Assembly (NCBI GenBank): GCA_964491375.1
Contig: CAZBGL010000065.1
Coordinates: 1 to 7,815, forward strand
Source: CAZBGL01 sp964491375
GTDB taxonomy: Bacteria > Desulfobacterota > Deferrisomatia > Deferrisomatales > Deferrisomataceae
DNA length: 7,815 nucleotides
Reading direction: 5' to 3'
This document shows positions 7,281 through 7,815 of this stretch, piece after piece. Within the stretch, counting starts at the first letter, position 1. Each line of letters opens with the position of its first letter. The notes under the pieces are model-generated. The model had not been told where the DNA came from. It ran no database searches and was given only the letters and a program-made list of their open reading frames with translations. The translations under genes and the position numbers were made by a program.

Positions 7281-7306
7281 AGCCGTTAGCCGAAAGCTGC
7301 TGGCCC
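7281..7306 (+). repeat. Imperfect direct repeat, copy A
   Basis: These 26 bases match 7662-7687 at 22 positions. Both copies share AGCCG at the 5' end, GCCGAAAGC in the middle and GCCC at the end. Similarity does not continue into the flanks. The copies are 381 bases apart and enclose the hairpin-rich non-coding region. It is probably a short dispersed intergenic repeat; no insertion sequence is recognised between the copies. Confidence 0.45.
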
Positions 7307-7391
7307 GTCCAGGGGCCGCGGCTCCGGAGGCTGCGAAGTCCGGTATCCTGTTTCGCCGCGGCACCGTGCTGCTGGAGAACATGCTGCCGGA

Positions 7392-7422
7392 CCGCGGGTA
7401 AGGTGTTGCCGCACCCACGCGG
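7392..7422. repeat. Bulged hairpin
   Basis: CCGCG (7392-7396) pairs with CGCGG (7418-7422), and GGT (7397-7399) pairs with ACC (7413-7415). A two-base CA bulge interrupts the 3' arm, and the loop is 13 bases. It lies just before the stronger hairpin at 7429-7466. In sequence this GC-rich such a stem could be chance. Confidence 0.3.
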
Positions 7423-7428
7423 TGTGGC

Positions 7429-7466
7429 CGCGGCGACTGTAGGAGGCGCAGCCATCCGTCGCCGCG
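7429..7466. repeat. Nested hairpin, probable dispersed intergenic repeat
   Basis: CGCGGCGAC (7429-7437) and GTCGCCGCG (7458-7466) are exact 9-base inverted repeats. Inside them GGAGGC (7442-7447) pairs with GCCATCC (7451-7457), leaving one bulged A and a GCA loop. The only unpaired bases between the two stems are TGTA (7438-7441). A two-storey stem of this quality is unlikely by chance. The TGTAGGAGGCGCAGCC core resembles short GTAGGAG-containing intergenic elements common in proteobacterial genomes. The resemblance is from memory, not from a search. Confidence 0.55.
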
Positions 7467-7534
7467 CCCCCTGGATCCGGCTGTGAAGCGTGGACCAAAG
7501 TTCCGCCTCCCCGGGTGGAAATGGACCGCCGTCA

Positions 7535-7563
7535 AGCTCCCCCTCCCCTGGGGAGAGGGGGCT
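7535..7563. repeat. C-tract/G-tract palindrome of the REP-like intergenic type
   Basis: A run of C with one T (CTCCCCCTCCCC, 7537-7548) is followed by its near-complement TGGGGAGAGGGGG (7549-7561), then CTGGAGGGAGGGGGATG. The arms pair with one bulged A (7556). Translated on the minus strand it gives the LPPAPSPQGRG-type peptide often seen in spurious ORFs over this widespread intergenic repeat, which supports a repeat rather than a gene. Confidence 0.5.
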
Positions 7564-7661
7564 GGAGGGAGGGGGATGTGGGGGCAGCTTTCCAGGCGCG
7601 ACATGGGCCAGGCCCAAGAGCCTGCCGGCATCTTAGCGTTCTGGCCGCTTCGAAGGCCGTC

Positions 7662-7687
7662 AGCCGATGGCCGAAAGCGGCTAGCCC
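7662..7687 (+). repeat. Imperfect direct repeat, copy B
   Basis: The partner of 7281-7306, with 22 of 26 positions identical. This copy also forms a small hairpin: AGCCG (7662-7666) pairs with CGGCT (7678-7682) around ATGGCCGAAAG. Just upstream, CTTCGAAG (7648-7655) is a perfect palindrome flanked by GGC and GCC. The base composition becomes less GC-rich shortly after this copy. Confidence 0.45.
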
Positions 7688-7815
7688 CGAAGGGCCCCGG
7701 CACGTGGGCCGTTGATCGCCCGATATGACCCTGGTAATGTGACTAGAGGCATATTGGAGCGAGAAAGCTGGGTGGAACGGTAGGTTCCAAGTACGAGCTC
7801 AAGCCGAAGCGCTTG

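Larger units (their letters stand above)
7218..7815. other. Non-coding region after the operon, with repeats and a less GC-rich end
   Basis: About 600 bases without a convincing gene. Short open frames here have no domain, no credible ribosome binding site and poor third-position bias. The stretch holds a palindrome next to the operon stop, hairpins at 7392-7422 and 7429-7466, a C/G tract palindrome at 7535-7563 and an imperfect 26-base direct repeat. From about 7711 the GC content drops visibly. A frame open from 7747 to the window end reads IGARKLGGTVGSKYELKPKR (encoded from 7753), with no ATG, GTG or TTG start, so I do not call a gene there. Confidence 0.6.

Noticed and set aside
6748..7617. 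Minus strand ORF reaching into the downstream non-coding region
   Set aside because: It runs through a C/G tract intergenic repeat, giving the typical LSPGEGELDGG-like spurious peptide, and shadows the 3' end of the fusion gene.
1956..7703. Open frame of 1915 codons on the minus strand
   Set aside because: It spans two genes, the gap between them and the downstream non-coding region. Its product is Arg/Pro/Gly/His-rich with no motif or domain. High third-position GC on the + strand removes stops from this antisense frame.
7483..7728. Small + strand ORFs in the downstream region (from 7483 and 7515)
   Set aside because: They lie across the C/G tract palindrome and repeat copy B, have no ribosome binding site at a sensible distance, and show mixed third positions.
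7218..7815. CRISPR array, integron attC site or tRNA gene
   Set aside because: There is no regularly spaced identical repeat, no attC core sites in proper order, and no cloverleaf with a CCA-ready acceptor stem.

Overview
The window is very GC-rich: almost every codon third position is G or C, which also leaves long meaningless frames open on the other strand. Signal-peptide and inner-membrane electron-transfer features suggest a Gram-negative-type bacterium. The gene content (a Memo/AMMECR1 fusion, a membrane SpeE-like protein and a NosR/NapH-like iron-sulfur module) would fit Desulfobacterota-like anaerobes, but that placement is a weak inference. All recognisable genes are on the + strand.

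Region 1 (about 1-1891) holds a VirD4/TraG/HerA-type DNA-translocating ATPase. Its main reading frame runs 125-1891. Good coding sequence also lies upstream (3-122), but in another frame, so the gene looks frameshifted near position 120. A perfect 9-bp GC stem follows the stop codon directly and separates this gene from what follows.

Region 2 (2016-7217) is a tight two-gene operon with a 3-base gap. The first gene encodes an apparently exported fusion of Memo (AmmeMemoRadiSam protein B) and AMMECR1 (protein A). The second encodes a 1235-residue membrane protein made of three parts. These are a membrane-embedded spermidine-synthase-like half with degenerate SAM and catalytic motifs, an FMN-binding domain carrying an ApbE-type flavinylation motif, and a NosR/NapH-like membrane iron-sulfur module with two CX3CP motifs and a four-cysteine cluster. 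The usual radical-SAM partner of Memo/AMMECR1 is absent from the window. The simplest reading, which is inference, is a membrane flavin/iron-sulfur electron conduit serving an extracytoplasmic Memo-AMMECR1 protein. This operon is the best candidate here for an undescribed system.

Region 3 (7218-7815) has no convincing gene. It contains several inverted repeats (a nested hairpin at 7429-7466, a C/G tract palindrome at 7535-7563, a palindrome just after the operon stop), a 26-base imperfect direct repeat about 380 bases apart, and a less GC-rich end that may lead into a gene beyond the window.
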